Positions 63,544 through 64,000 of a stretch of DNA of 64,000 nt are shown piece by piece. Under the pieces are notes generated by a model. That model ran no database searches, was not told where the DNA came from, and saw only the letters and a program-made list of their open reading frames with translations. Every line of letters begins with the position of its first letter. Position 1 is the first letter of the stretch. The stretch comes from Butyrivibrio hungatei NK4A153 (GTDB lineage Bacteria; Bacillota; Clostridia; Lachnospirales; Lachnospiraceae), in assembly GCF_000424465.1 (NCBI RefSeq), contig NZ_KE384197.1:17394-81393 (forward strand). Reading direction: 5' to 3'. Position numbers and translations under genes: made by a program.

Positions 63544-64000
63544 TTATTCGGCTCCTCTTCCAAAGAGCACGACATAAACAGTCTTCAAAATTATCCTGAT
63601 ATCCTCAGTAAGGCTCCAATTATCAATATACTCAAGATCAAGCTTAACCACTTCATCGAAGTCAGTGATATCACTTCTTCCGCTTATCTGCCAAAGTCCG
63701 GTAAGCCCCGGAGTCATGGAAAGCCTTCTTCTGTAATGCTCGTTATAATTCTTAAATTCTTCTTCCGTAGGCGGTCTTGTTCCCACGAGACTCATCTCAC
63801 CCTTTAAGATATTAAGAAACTGTGGAAGCTCATCAAGGCTTGTCTTTCTGATAAAGGCACCGACCTTGGTAATTCTGGGGTCATCCTTCATCTTGAACAT
63901 AAGTCCGCTCATCTCGTTCTTATCGGCAAGTTCCTTCTTGCGCTCCTCGGCATCTATATACATTGACCTAAACTTATATATCTTGAAACGCCTTCCGTTC
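63544..64000 (-). CDS. Priming sugar transferase (WbaP/CpsE-type), C-terminal part (cut by right edge)
   Basis: At least 151 residues in the window; the frame stays open to base 64000 and begins with the family motif [11 protein letters not shown], so the N-terminal part lies outside. Further conserved segments: [52 protein letters not shown] and [20 protein letters not shown]. It attaches the first sugar phosphate to undecaprenyl phosphate and starts the repeat unit. Confidence 0.95.
   Translation of the reverse strand, partial: NGRRFKIYKFRSMYIDAEERKKELADKNEMSGLMFKMKDDPRITKVGAFIRKTSLDELPQFLNILKGEMSLVGTRPPTEEEFKNYNEHYRRRLSMTPGLTGLWQISGRSDITDFDEVVKLDLEYIDNWSLTEDIRIILKTVYVVLFGRGAE

Overview
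The window looks like a chromosomal segment of a low-to-moderate GC, strictly anaerobic, saccharolytic Firmicute of the Lachnospiraceae (Butyrivibrio / Pseudobutyrivibrio / Roseburia-like). This is inferred from gene content: a xylan side-chain utilisation cluster with GH67 and GH3 enzymes, pyruvate formate-lyase with an FNR-type regulator, an F-type ATP synthase with a two-carboxylate rotor ring, HprK with a Crh-like protein, and an exopolysaccharide cluster. No rRNA, tRNA, CRISPR array or transposase was seen.

Layout. 1-4369 (minus): the 5' part of a very large RHS/YD-repeat protein with a WXG/LXG-like N-terminus, preceded by two small helical proteins, the arrangement of a type VIIb-secreted polymorphic toxin; its C-terminal toxin lies beyond the left edge. 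4370-5430: regulatory dyads, a 284-bp long-arm hairpin and a small acidic lipoprotein gene. 5430-7418 (plus): histidine phosphatase and xylose isomerase. 7540-20305: the aldouronate/xylo-oligosaccharide locus, with a sugar isomerase-like protein, GH3 beta-xylosidase, ABC importer (lipoprotein plus two permeases, no ATPase), GH67 alpha-glucuronidase, a divergent AraC-type regulator and an SGNH-type acetylesterase. A shared operator with two half-sites 21 bp apart lies upstream of three of these transcription units. 20415-27640 (minus): complete ATP synthase operon.

27893-33459: aspartyl-tRNA synthetase, two exported proteins of unknown function, and mgtE with a structured leader and overlapping upstream ORF, followed by a small HTH protein. 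33556-40947 (minus): pflB, pflA, an FNR-like regulator, a Nudix hydrolase, a Na/Pi cotransporter and a GNAT protein; pflB has a perfect FNR box at exactly -41.5 from the start site its -10 element predicts. 41094-41191 (plus): a candidate small RNA with its own promoter, terminator and an anti-Shine-Dalgarno patch. 41204-46165 (minus): hprK-glk-murB-rapZ-whiA-crh. The Crh-like protein has Glu at position 15 and keeps Ser46, so sugar uptake, cell wall and catabolite repression genes are linked.

46334-64000 (minus): an HTH/AAA/PD-(D/E)XK fusion gene, GDP-mannose synthesis (manA, manC), then an exopolysaccharide/glycan cluster of polytopic membrane proteins, a radical SAM/SPASM enzyme, a 3-amino-sugar pair (FdtA-like ketoisomerase and DegT-type aminotransferase), a GT2 polyprenyl-type glycosyltransferase, a UDP-glucuronate epimerase-like protein and a priming sugar transferase cut by the right edge. 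A second long hairpin (163 bp, 22-bp perfect terminal repeats) sits inside this cluster. The features most worth follow-up are the shared xylan operator, the sRNA candidate, the mgtE leader, the two long hairpins, the Glu15 Crh and the Glu34/Glu67 c-subunit.
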